Below, in pieces: positions 34,230 through 45,661 of a stretch of 64,000 bases of DNA. The notes beneath the pieces are model-generated. The model was not told the origin of the DNA. It saw nothing but the letters and a program-made list of their open reading frames with translations, and ran no database searches. A program made the position numbers and the translations under genes. Each line of letters starts with the position of its first letter. The first letter of the stretch is position 1. Source of the stretch: Erodium maritimum. Taxonomy: Eukaryota > Streptophyta > Magnoliopsida > Geraniales > Geraniaceae. The stretch covers positions 17,105,228 to 17,169,227 of the forward strand of contig OY997595.1 of NCBI GenBank assembly GCA_963921825.1. Reading direction: 5' to 3'.

Positions 34230-35102
34230 CTGCAGAAATAGACGCTATCAGACTTAAGTAAGACGCAACGGGTATTCTAGCGAATGGAAGCAAGTACAAC
34301 TATCATCACCTTTACTAGTGACTATCACAAATTCCTCTCAAATTTTCTTTCCAGGACATAAAAGAAGACTGTAAAAATAAAAACTTTACTGAACTTCCAG
34401 ACATAACTCCTTCAAATTTACGCCTTTAGTATATTTTGAATCATCTCATGAGGCGACATGTCAAAGAGTAGAATAAGAGAGCTGAAGGTCAATTTCATGT
34501 TACATAGGGAAATTGGTAACATGGGTTCTGTTTGAAGGTGCACTAATCAACTGTATGTGGAATATATTGATTGTAAACCATGCCATAGAAGCATAATAAT
34601 ATTCATCCCTCTCAAGAACCCAGCCCATCATTGTAACTATTCAACCCATCTTTTGGTTTAATCGAGGCAATAAAAACATATGATGCATCTCATGCCTGAA
34701 TATTTATCTATAAATCATTACCAGATTTCAATAATACAAAGCAATTGATGATTAATCCCATCAATACACATTCAAAATTTTCATTGAGTTAAAATCAGGG
34801 CATGGCACAATGAGTATGTAAACTGATTACCAAAGGAAAGCGATAATCAAGTCAGATACATTCCATATTTTATAGATTGCAAATTACATGGGAAAAACTC
34901 AGATTTAATAAATTAAAAATATAATCAATACAGAAACAAAAACAATGTCTATCGCAATGGGCTCAACCCCACACATCATCCAAAATCTACTTAGCCTCAA
35001 ACACGCACACTCATCAAAATCAAACAAAAACATGTAATAAAAACAACCCAACTCATATAATCCATGAATAACCGGAAAAAAATGTCGGATTTGAAGAAAT
35101 AC
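34230..35102 (-). other. Probable 3'UTR intron (873 bp) of the small membrane protein gene
   Basis: On the minus strand a donor CAG|gtatttc (35103/35102) lies only 4-5 nt after the stop codon, and a good acceptor 'tatttctgcag' ends at 34230. Such close spacing between stop and junction should not trigger nonsense-mediated decay. Confidence 0.4.
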
Positions 35103-35107
35103 CTGAT

Positions 35108-35287
35108 TCATAAGCCAACAAGCTTGATGAGGACGAAGGAGAGAAACCCAATGAAAACTGCGAAAAACCCGTAATCTAAGCACACGAAGAACTTGGATGG
35201 GGCGCTATTCTTCCTGTTCCTGTGCTTGTGCCTGTGCTTGTGAGTGACGCGTTCCTGGGGTTGGTCCATTGATTCATGATTCACCAT
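35108..35287 (-). CDS. Small single-pass membrane protein (59 aa), unknown function
   Basis: The ATG at 35287 follows a CT-rich leader (35288-35400), and the frame stops at 35108. Residues 1-32 are hydrophilic and strongly basic with a His/Arg/Lys cluster (THKHRHKHRNRKNS). Residues ~33-59 are one hydrophobic helix (FFVCLDYGFFAVFIGFLSF...), ending at the C-terminus. This is a tail-anchored layout: basic cytosolic part, membrane helix, no luminal domain. The frame extends upstream to 35521, but that part looks like leader and AT-rich DNA. The sequence has the look of a conserved plant small membrane protein, but I do not recognise the family. Confidence 0.6.
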   Translation of the reverse strand: MVNHESMDQPQERVTHKHRHKHRNRKNSAPSKFFVCLDYGFFAVFIGFLSFVLIKLVGL

Positions 35288-35399
35288 TGTAGCGAAAAAG
35301 GTAAAGAGAGATCTGAGGAGAGGTTCGTGGAGAAGTAGATGTTTGCAGATCTGAGGCCAATTTATTGTTATTTTTGTGTCATGCGAAGTGCACGTGATG

Positions 35400-35744
35400 C
35401 GTAGGAAAAATCTCAACTCCACCGGTTTAGAAACTAAAAATATAATTACTATTTTCTCGACTATTCTTTTAACTTTTTTTTTTATCAGTAAATTTTTTTT
35501 TATAAAAGACCAAGATTTCAAAAGTGAAAATCACGACCGAAGGTATTACCCCTCAAGTTACACAACAAACAGGGTTTAAAAGCCAACCAAACAATACAAA
35601 CAAGGGTCTAACTTATATGAAAGGAGTTTAGTCTTAATATGGAAAACACCCGATATTTTTTTTTCTATCCCACTTGAAGGGAAAAAAGAAAATTTTATAA
35701 TAACTACCAATCATTTTTGTCTTTTTGCAAAATAAAAAAATTTG
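35400..35744. other. AT-rich upstream DNA of the small membrane protein gene
   Basis: The leader side contains 'gcatcacgtgcac' (about 35385-35400), which has a CACGTG G-box core. Beyond it there is only AT-rich DNA. Confidence 0.4.
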
Positions 35745-36323
35745 AGCATAAGCGAGATTTTTATTGATATGATAATAAATTGGTCATATTGCCCGTACAA
35801 AAACAAAAAGCAATGAACATGATGAGATACAGTTTCGGTGACATATAAAACACTGATCTTATATCTAAATATCCGGTTAAAACCAAAGAGATGTTAGGGA
35901 GTGAATCCTTATTCCAATTGTGTTTAGCGTTGTGGTTCCATTAAAAATGTCCCCGTCTCGAATTGATCGATACTGCTATGTCGTAACGGTCGTTCAAGGA
36001 GTATGCCAGGGAAATGAGGATGCTGGGAATCAGCAGGTATCTAATCCATAGAGGCCGGGGTGTGACTCCTCAAGAACACCCTGTGGTGCCCTGGTTGATT
36101 CATGACGTCCCGCGAGGCCTCTCATCGTGCCTCGTTGGTTTCCTTGCATGACCAGATTTGGTGGTAGATCCTTCACCGACCCTTGAGGGATAAAGATCCT
36201 CGGGTTGGATCAATCAAGTAGGGGTCGTTGGCATCCATCTCAGTTTCTTGTCCGTCAGTAGTCCGCTACAAGGGAAATTGGAAGTATTCCTCACAACTTG
36301 GTCGCCAGATCCTAGGTTATACC
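35745..36323 (-). mobile_element. LINE 3'-terminal fragment
   Basis: On the minus strand the end reads 'caataaaaatctcgcttatg' followed by an A-rich run, the same tail as in the ORF2-less elements (aataaa...cgcttat). The body has weak, stop-riddled coding texture of the kind seen after the RT domain, but I could not fix a domain. It is cut at 36324 by the Gypsy element. Confidence 0.5.
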
Positions 36324-37224
36324 TATAAGAACCGTCCTCGGTCGACACCGGTCGAACTAGTGAAATCTGGGGAAAGTTGACTTTCCGCCGGAAAATTCAG
36401 CCGATGACTCTGGGAGTCATTCGGGACCTTTCAGCGACCCAAAAAGCTTAGTCGCTGTTACGGTTAGCTTGGTTGGGTCATTTCCTTCCAAGTATGTAAT
36501 TTTGCAAAAAAGTCAATTCGGGTCAAACGGGGTCAAACTAGAGGCTAAATCGATTTAATTTAAATGGTCATAATTAATTAAGGGTAAATGTGGACCCCAC
36601 ATGGACACTTTTCCATGGTGTCTTGGAGGAGAAGAATATGGTATAGAAAGACCCAATTGCCCTCATTTGGGCCAAGTTAGAAGGCAGGGAGCTAGAGGGC
36701 AAAGTGGTCTTTTCTAATCTAGGCTAAAGGAGCATCTAGGAGCATTTTCAGCTCATTTCCTACTAGCTTGGCCGAAATACACACAAGGGAGAGAGTGTTG
36801 GGAGCTCCATTGCTTGAAGGAGAAGAAAGTGAAGAAAAAGGAGCACTTTTGGGTGATTTTCTCCTCAAATCTTCTCCAAACTTACCTCTTTCTCATCCCC
36901 TCTTCATTCCTAAGGTGAGTACCCTTTGAAAACCCATTTTTAATTAAGTTTGGAGTTATGGGTTTAATAGAAAAAGCATGAACTAGGTTGGACTTCCATG
37001 GGTTTGAGATTTTTGTTGTTTAGATGATTGTTTTGTGAAGAAAAGTGGAAATTTTGGATAGAAATCATGTGGGTTTTGTTGTTTTGATGGAACCCAACTT
37101 GGGTATTGAAGTAGTGAGGTTTTTGGGACTGATTTGGAGGTTTTTGGAGGATAAAAATGGAGTTTTTAGGGATTGATTTCGTGGAGAAGAAGCTGGAGGA
37201 AGAAGAATGACAGAATTGTCAGAC

Positions 37225-37400
37225 CTGTCACGGATCCGTGACGGGAACCGTGACGGAGCACGTCACGGCTCCGTGACGGAGGCCGTTACGGAACACGTCA
37301 CGGTTCCGTGACGTCACCTGTGACGGTGAGCATCACGATTCCGTGACCCGAACCGTGACGGAGCCCGTTAAGGCTCCGTGACCCGGACCGTGATGGATCA
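37225..37400. repeat. Array of GTCACGG...CCGTGAC inverted repeats in the LTR
   Basis: At least eight imperfect ~20-bp palindromes such as 'gtcacggctccgtgac' are present, including a perfect TGACGTCA (37309-37316). Related arrays lie at 17130-17250 and 51255-51420. Confidence 0.85.
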
Positions 37401-37756
37401 GAATGGGGTCTTTTGGGTCCATATTAGTCGTTTTCGGGTAATTAGGAAGGTTATCTATAACCGAGCCTTGTAAGGGTTAATTAGGGATGTTTTCTCTTTA
37501 AACCACACTTGAATTAGTATTAATTCTCGTATTACTTTGTTATCTTAGACGTTGGTCCCGAGCTCGGCGAAGAAGGCTACTAGGCAACTCGTTGATTTCT
37601 TGCATTTGGATAGCAGTTGAGGTAGAGAAAAGTAGCGAATACCGGTTTAATTGCGGAAAGTTACTAGTATGCATATAGGTTATAAACAATCGATATAATA
37701 TAGAATCGTATTCCAGAGCAATGTGTATACCGTACCCCGGGATGGTATGTGTGATG

Positions 37757-39444
37757 TGTTGGGTCTCGAGGTAGGGTTTGAGATGAACCAACTCGCAGCG
37801 GAAAATCAATGAAAACCAAGAGACGATTAAAACCATGAAACAACTAACAAAGAATGGATTCACAAGAGAAAAATTCAGCACTAGTTCTTACCAAAACAAG
37901 AACACCGGGTAACGAATGATTGGCTTGAGTCTCCAAGACGCCTACGTATCCACATGGAAATCAAAGCCACGTAGTTCTTCTCTTTGAGGACTCAAGAACA
38001 CAAACATGGAGGTGGAAACTAGCCAAACCCGAAATGGCCATGGAAGAGGGAGAGAAAATGTGTTTCCTATTCTTGTCTTGTGTTTGTTATGTTGAAAAAA
38101 GATGACTTAAACATAACAAAACCCATACTTGTCCAACTAAAGGCATGGGACAAGTATGGTGTCAAGTAAGGTGTAAATAGGACAAAGTATGGCAAGACAA
38201 GATTGGGTTAGGTGGTGAATCACCAACACCTTAATCCTTGTCTTGCTTACTTAGTACTAATTAATCAAGACTTGATTAATTAGTTCCATGGGTCTTGGTT
38301 GCATGGGCCTTTCATGGGCCTCTTGGAACATGGCCCGTGGCCATTTCCAACGAGGTCCCGTGATTCGCTCATCGCCTCCATGCCTTCCATACCGGAAATG
38401 TCCAACATTATCCGACGCGATCAATCCCAAGACTCCAAGCCTTGTCTCGATCCGTAAAGTCCTATTCACTTACGGGCACATGACCCAAAACCCAGTTTTG
38501 GTCATGTCCCGAGACAACTCCCTTTTGGCCATTCTCCATAAATGTGTCAATGAGTTTCATCCTCCGGTGTGACCCTTAGGTTTATGCATGTCAATAGATC
38601 AACGTAAAATCCCATTTTACTTGATCCTATTTAAGTGGCAACTAACGAGACTTTAGTATTGCCTGACACTACATAACGAATTGACCTTGTCGATTCTAAC
38701 CTTTCCGTCGTCCCTGTCATTATCCTTTTATCTCTGATATCCTGATTGAGATAAGGCATAGAGCCGTCATCCTTATTATTCTCAATCACCGTTCCTTGAT
38801 ATGTGAGATGACTGAAGATATGATACCCAGTATCATGTGCATGGCCATGCTATTCTTCCAGTCACTCTCGATCAAGTGGCCGAGAACCGATATCTTTCCC
38901 ATACCTTAGTATGAGGGATAAATCCCTTAGCCGTCTTTCGTGTCACTCATGTAGCCCGTCCCCAAGCCAATTCTGGCCGTTATGGAAGCCCTGTTACGGA
39001 CAACGTTAGGCTCAGGTCAAACTCAGTTGTTGACTACATAACGATCACAAAGACTCCTTGGTCTAAGGATACATGACAAGCTACAACACTGAATATGTTC
39101 ATGACTTAATCTATGGCACATATTCAGGGCGGGTCGTCCAATATCATGTCCCACATGATATCTATGATCAGACTCCGGAATCCCATTCCAATGACTAACA
39201 GAACGTAAGCCATAAAGAGCCATTTTTCATACTAGTCGCTTCTAGTGAAGCTTTGTTGACTAGGGACCCATCGAGTGTGATCTATCTCGATCTATGGTTC
39301 TATTCGCATGGTGGGCATAGATCAGAGCACACATCGATATATTACTCCAACACATAAGTAATATAAAGCCGCTTTAATTTTATTGCTAATGATGATATAT
39401 ACATTTGGACATTTAGGATTGAACTACGGGCACTAAGACTAACA
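37757..39444 (+). mobile_element. Solo LTR, second family (1688 bp), TSD tgatg
   Basis: It starts 'tgttgggtctcgaggtagg' and ends 'cactaagactaaca'. The direct repeat tgatg flanks it at 37752-37756 and 39445-39449. Copies of the same family lie at 40934-42621 (same length) and 58446-60884. The 94-codon frame repeated in all three (around 38288-38572 here) is shared only because the LTR is shared. The superfamily is not known, since no internal domain of this family is present in the window. Confidence 0.95.
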
Positions 39445-40201
39445 TGATGTGATTTGTACCCCGTGCTACGTGAAGATATACCCGATCGACGGAGGACTCT
39501 GGTCCGCTATATTATGAGTTGTACCCCGATGCTGTTTTCCAGGAAGATGTCTAGGCCGATGTCGAGTTCGGACGACGTGATAAGTTGGTCTTTAGAGGCC
39601 GGCGCATTGTTCTGGAATACCACAGGTGGCGGTGGTTGCCAATGACATCACTCTGTGTGTTGATTTGAATTGATTTTCTGAGGTGACTTATGCCTGCTAT
39701 GTGATTCTCTATGATTTGCATACATTTGTGTCTGAGGGGTCGTTCAGTATCGAATTTGATTTCCAGGTTGTTCACGAGTGGGGTCAAGTGTGGCTGTGAG
39801 TCACTTGCTTAACTGGCTTTTATCACTGCTATTAGTATGCCCTAATTGGACGGTTACCCGTGGTGGTGATCGGACATCTCATCACCTCTACTATTTTTTC
39901 TTACTGAGCGAAAGCTCACCCCTCTTTTCTATTGTTATATAGATTTTGATCGCGATTTGAGTTAGAGGACGTCTCGGAGCGTGGGAGCTTAGCGAGAGTC
40001 CTAGTTGGATGTCTAGAGACGTACTTTCCTTTTGTATTACACTTATTATTATTACTTGGTTGTTGAGTTTTGACTCTTGTTGAGCGAATAGTGGTTTGAT
40101 TATCATTTCAGAGATCTATTTCGTTTAAATTCACTTTTATTATTATTATTTCTAGTTCACGTCTCGAGTCTGGTCAAAAACGGATTTGGGGCGTGACAAT
40201 T

Positions 40202-40213
40202 TGGTATCAGAGC
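40202..40213 (+). other. Primer binding site (initiator tRNA-Met)
   Basis: 'tggtatcagagc' lies three bases after the end of the 5' LTR and complements the 3' end of plant initiator tRNA-Met, the usual primer of these elements. Confidence 0.9.
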
Positions 40214-40933
40214 CTGGTTTTTTCAAAACTTCAGATCGTACGTCAACTAGGTGGGTAGAGTTAACTCGTTATGTTTCGGTATGTCGGTGACGCAAATCGG
40301 AAATGTCCTACGCGTAGAATCGAGATGAAGAGAGTCTCGGTTTGGTGAAATGTCATGTATAGGTGTCGTGTACTTGTGGTGAACCACTGTGGTTGGTGTC
40401 AATGATGTATTTGCTGATTGTTGTGTGCTATGATTGTGTTGAGTGCTTTATGCAGGATGTGAGTTGAATTTCCCACGTAAGCGGATGGTTAGTAAAATTT
40501 TCAAACGGGTCATGCCCAAATTTCTGCAAAACTGAAGTGTTTGTACTATCACGATCCAACTCTGGGGCGCCATTGTAGTCGAACGTGATGGGGGGATGTC
40601 AAGTGGTTACAACGTAATTCGGGGACGCCTGAACCGGGTTGTAACGACATGGTGTCGACATGAATGTTATGTTAGAAAGAGAGAAGTGTTAAGAACCTTG
40701 AAACTAAGTTGATGTTTGTACATTGTGGAGTTGTTGTGTGAAATGTGGATTGTGTGACTTTTTTTTTGAAACTACTACACTGTGTGGTTGACTTGTGGGA
40801 CGCACAAGTGTGCGGGTTTCCATGTGTAAGAACCGCCCCCGGTCTATCCCGGTCGAACCGGTGATTTCTAGACAAGTTTGACTTTCGGCTGGAAAAGTCA
40901 ACCTATGACTCAGGAAGTCATTCGGGAACTTTC

Positions 40934-42621
40934 TGTTGGGTCTCGAGGTAGGGTTGGAGATGAACCAACTCGCAGCGGAAAATCAATGAAAACCAAGAGA
41001 CGATTAAAACCATGAAACAACTAACAAAGAATGGATTCACAAGAGAAAAATTCAGCACTAGTTCTTACCAAAACAAGAACACCGGTTAACGAATGATTGG
41101 CTTGAGTCTCCAAGACGCCTACGTATCCACATGGGAATCAAAGCCACGTAGTTCTTCTCTTTGAGGACTCAAGAACACAAAAATGGAGGTGGGAACTTGC
41201 CAAACCCGAAATTGCAAGGGAAGGGGGAGAGAAGTTGTGTTTCCTATTCTTGTCTAGTGTTTGTTATGTTGAAAAAAGATGACTTAAACAAAACAAAACC
41301 CATACTTGTCCAAATAAAGGCATGGGACAAGTATGGTGTCAAGTAAGGTGTAAATAGGACAAAGTATGGCAAGACAAGATTGGGTTAGGTGGTGAATCAC
41401 CAACACCTTAATCCTTGTCTTGCTTACTTAGTACTAATTAATCAAGACTTGATTAATTAGTTCCATGGGCCTTGGTTGCATGGGCCTTTCATGGGCCTCT
41501 TGGAACATGGCCCATGGCCATTTCCAACGAGGTCCCGTGATTCGCTCATCGCCTCCATGCCTTCCATACCGGAAATGTCCAACATTATCCGACGCGATCA
41601 ATCCCAAGACTCCAAGCCTTGTCTCGATCCGTAAAGTCCTATTCACTTACGGACACATGACCCAAAACCCAGTTTTGGTCATGTCCCGAGACAACTCCCT
41701 TTTGGCCATTCTCCATAAATGTGTCAATGAGTTTCATCCTCTGGTGTGACCCTTAGGTTTATGCATGTCAATAGATCAACGTAAAATCCCATTTTACTTG
41801 ATCCTATTTAAGTGGCAACTAACGAGACTTTAGTATTGCCTGACACTACATAACGAATCGACCCTGTCGATTCTAACCTTTCCGTCGTCCCTATCATTAT
41901 CCTTTTATCTCCGATATCCTGATTGAGATAAGGCATAGAGCCGTCATCCTTATTATTCTCAATCATCGTTCCTTGATATGTGAGATGACTGAAGATATGA
42001 TACCCAGTATCATGTGCATGGCCATGCTATTCTTTCAGTCACTCTCGATCAAGCGGCCGAGAACCGATATCTTTCCCATACCTCAGTATGAGGGATAAAT
42101 CCCTTAGCCGCCTTTCGTGTCACTTTTGTAGCCCGTCCCTAAGCCAATCCTGGCCGTTATGGAAGCCCTGTTACGGACAACGTTAGGCTCAGGTCAAACT
42201 CAGTTGTTGACTACATAACGATCACAAAGACTCCTTGGTCTAAGGATACATGACAAGCTACAACACTGAATATGTTCATGACTTAATCTATGGCACATAT
42301 TCAGGGCGGGTCGTCCAATATCATGTCCCACATGATATCTATGATCAGACTCCGGAATCTCATTCCAATGACTAACAGAACGTAAGCCATAAAGAGCCAT
42401 CTTTCATACTAGTCGCTTCTAGTGAAGCTTTGTTGACTAGGGACCCATCGAGTGTGATCTATCTCGATCTATGGTTCTATTCGCATGGTGGGCATAGATC
42501 AGAGCACACATCGATATATTACTCCAACACATAAGTAATATAAAGCCGCTTTAATTTTATTGCTAACGATGATATATGCATTTGGACATTTAGGATTGAA
42601 CTACGGGCACTAAGACTAACA
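40934..42621 (+). mobile_element. Solo LTR, second family (1688 bp), TSD ctttc
   Basis: Flanked by ctttc at 40929-40933 and 42622-42626. By eye it is nearly identical to 37757-39444 and exactly as long, so both copies are probably recent insertions. It splits the solo LTR 40825-45496 about 110 bp from its start. Confidence 0.96.
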
Positions 42622-44442
42622 CTTTCCGGGACCCAAAAATCTTAGCCGTCATCACGGTTAGCTTAGTTGGGTCGTTTCCTTCAGTTTGACTATAATATTT
42701 GTTAGGTCAACTTTCGGTCAAACTTGAACTTTTTTCGACTTTTTCCGACTTAAATTTGGACAGCTGAATTTAATTTAAGAGAATGTAGCTCCTGTAATGC
42801 CACATGGTATTAGAGCCTTGGAGGAGAAGTTGGAGTTAAAATGACCCTTACACATTCCCACCTTACCTTTAAAGGGATAAGACCTTAAGGGCCTTTTGGT
42901 AATTGAACATATTAGGTCATTTAAAGCAAGGGAGCACACAATTCAGCTCATATTGGTTTGCTACAACAGAAATTCACCTTAGGAAGAGAATGGAGGAGAA
43001 TTCATTTCTTGAGGAAGAAGAAAGAGAGGAAAGCAAGCATCTTGGACCTTATTCTCTACCATTTCTTCTCCATTTTCCTTCCATCTTCTTCATCTCATCT
43101 TCTTAGAGGTATGGATGCTCTTAACTTTCCATTTCATCCTCTTTCCAATTTGGGTTTTGTGGGTATTTGGCTTGAAGTTGAAGAACTAGCTTTTGGGTGT
43201 TGTTGGAGAAGTTTTAGTGAAGCTAAGTTGTTTGGATTGTGTTTTGAGTGAAGTTTTGATGAACCCATTGAGGGTGTGGTGATTGGAGGCTTTTTTTGAA
43301 CATTTTGGAGTTAGAAGGAGCTGGAAATGGGGTTTTTGATCTGATTTTGGTGGAATCCGAGTTGGGGAAGAAAGTGGAAGGAGCTGGACTAGTTCGATGC
43401 GGGACGGGACCCGGACCGGACCATGTGCCGGCACGGCAGGCCGCACGGAACGGACCAGGTACCGGCACGGTACGCAGGGCGGAACGGGCGCGAGTCCGGC
43501 ACGGCACCCCACACGGTCCGTGTCTGACTCCGGGCCAGTGCATCACGCGGTCCGTGCTGGTTACCGGGCCGGTCTGTGATACGGTCCGTGCTAGGTTCCG
43601 GCACGGCCTGTGATACGTTCTGGACCGCATTCCAGATCAGTTTTCCAAATCCAAAACCCTTCCTTTTGAGTCCATTTCGAGTCCTAGATCATTCCTTTGG
43701 CTCTGTTTCTCTTCTTTGGGGACTGTTCTGTATTTTAAGTTGAGGAGCACTCTGTTGGGTTACTAATTTTTTGGTATTGTTGTGGTCCAAGACCGTGAGA
43801 CCGAGCTCGAAAGGGGGAAAGACCTTGGAACCGAGCTAGAGTGACGAAGACCACTTCGGAACCCGTGTGAAGAACGGAGGAGAGGCTAATTGAACTTTAA
43901 AGCAGTGTTATTAGAGGAAGACCACAAGGTAGGGAAAGTCTTAACTTCTCATTTAAATAACGCTTAGTATGCCTATTAGGTTAATAAAAATTGGAAAGGT
44001 CCTAGAATTGCATATAAGATGCGAATAACTAGAATAAATGTCTTTCAATTATTAATAACCGGATGTGTCTAGTAAGCATGCTTAGGACGGAAATCACTAA
44101 TGTAGCTCGCTTTCAATACTTGGGAATTGATTTACTGGTAGAGAGGTCGTGATGAGCCCTCGGATTAGTTGTGTTAGCTTCACATGCTTTGTTTGCTAGT
44201 CATTAAGATGATCAAGAGTCTAATGAAACTAGATTGAATGCATGCTTGAATGCTTGAATGATCGACGGCATGTTAGAATGATTGAATGGTTGGATGAATG
44301 ATTGAGTGTAATTGGTTGTGCTAAAGGATATGATCGGGTGAGTGATAGACCGATGGAGTGCGGATGGTAAGTATGATGGTAAGTGTAATTGTGGGTATGA
44401 ATCTCGTGTGGTGTGTATTGATGAACGTGTGTATTCCTAAGT

Positions 44443-44740
44443 TTGGTTATTGAGCTTGCGGGCAATGGTTATGGACCCTGCGGGGCATTGGTTATTGAGC
44501 TTGCGGGAAATGGTTATGGACCCTGCGGGGCATTGGTTATTGAGCATGCGGGCAATGGTTATGGACCCTGCGGGGCATTGGTTATTGAGCCTGCGGGCAA
44601 TGGTTATGGAGCCTGCGGGGCATTGGTTATTGAGCCTGCGGGCAATGGTTATGGACCCTACAGGGCATTGATTATTGGACCTTGCGGGGCATTGGTTACT
44701 GGACCCTGCTGGGCAATTGGATGGTTTACCTTGCGGGGAT
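44443..44740 (+). repeat. LTR subterminal minisatellite, ~60 bp unit, about 5 copies
   Basis: Units alternate 'ggttattgagcctgcggg' and 'caatggttatggaccctgcg' + 'gggcatt'. The repeat keeps a frame open, but this is an effect of the LTR repeat, not a gene. Confidence 0.9.
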
Positions 44741-45661
44741 TGATTACTTTTTGTTTCACCTGAGTGTATGCATCCTGCGGGAGCAATACCTCGGTTCCCT
44801 ATGACATATGGTCCTTTGGATACGTTTCAGAGAATCCCGACGATAAGCGCCCTCAGGGGTTGTTACCGGTGTTCTCGACGTTATACGTCTTTGTGATGTT
44901 ATACGTCTCCTCTGGACCGAGGGAAAATCTGACATGACACGACGAGTATTGTGGATCGGAGGGTGGTGACTTCATGTGCCACGACATTAATTGGACGCAT
45001 GGTTTCTAATGTCTCTTTAAAGAAATGCATTGATTCCCTTATTTTCCTATGATTATTGTTGACTCTTTGAAAGTGTTAAACACTCGGTTTGCCTCCGTAT
45101 TTCATCATCTTTTAGTTTCTCGTCTTATTAAGATTTGAATAAACTTGTGAACTTCGTTTTAGTAAACTGAAAGGTTGCCCTTGTTATGCATTTTCCCTAC
45201 TGAGCGTAAGCTCACCCCTATCTGTTTATGACTGTTTTTACAGGTTTGCGTGATGAGTAGTGGACTCGAGGCTCGGGAGCTTCTATGGTCCGGGTGTCTG
45301 TTCTCTAGAGACGTTGATAGTATTTTTTTGGTTTACGAACCTTTTGTTGAAGGATTTATTATAAGTTGTTACTTGAGACATTTTGATTGAATTAAAGTTG
45401 GAGGATTTCATTGGTTTTATGGTATTATATTGTTATAATTGCTTCTTCCTTAAGTCACGTCTCGAGTCCGGTCATAACCGGATTTGGGGCGTGACATCAT
45501 GGTTGTGTGAAACTAGTATGACTATACTACGACTAGGCATGTTATTAGTTCAGGTACGACTTATATGAAATGTGTGTGAACGCTAGTGATTTAAGCGCGC
45601 CGCTTTATGCGAATTTAAGAACTGAACATGTGCGTTTATCCGTGCAGCGGATATATACGAC

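Larger units (their letters stand above)
36324..40198 (+). mobile_element. 5' LTR of the Gypsy element (with nested solo LTR)
   Basis: It starts 'tataagaaccgtcc' (the normal first bases are tgtaagaacc; the second base is changed) and ends 'ggatttggggcgtgaca'. Without the 1688-bp insertion and its TSD the LTR is about 2.2 kb. Near the start is a paired 'gttgactttccgccgg' + 'aaaattc' hairpin, then the 'tgactctgggagtca' palindrome. At 37225-37400 is the GTCACGG/CCGTGAC array. Confidence 0.85.
40825..45496 (+). mobile_element. Solo LTR of a related Gypsy subfamily inside the element's leader, TSD (c/t)catg
   Basis: It runs from 'tgtaagaaccgcccccgg' to 'ggatttggggcgtgaca'. The flanks are ccatg (40820-40824) and tcatg (45497-45501), a TSD with one mismatch. 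It contains the nested 1688-bp LTR at 40934-42621. Without it the LTR is about 3.0 kb, longer than the host's own LTRs because of a ~230-bp 'ccggcacgg' array (43395-43625) and a longer subterminal minisatellite (44443-44740). Confidence 0.85.

Noticed and set aside
38288..38572. 94-codon frame conserved in three places (also near 41465 and 59728)
   Set aside because: It is repeated because the 1688-bp LTR is repeated. No protein domain; differences between copies do not look like coding constraint.
43389..43630. Overlapping open frames of Arg/Gly/Thr-rich peptides on both strands
   Set aside because: Generated by the 'ccggcacgg' array inside an LTR.
44443..44763. Open frame with GNGYGPCGALVIE repeats
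   Set aside because: It is the translation of an LTR minisatellite; no start context or domain, and the same repeat occurs in other LTRs with stops.
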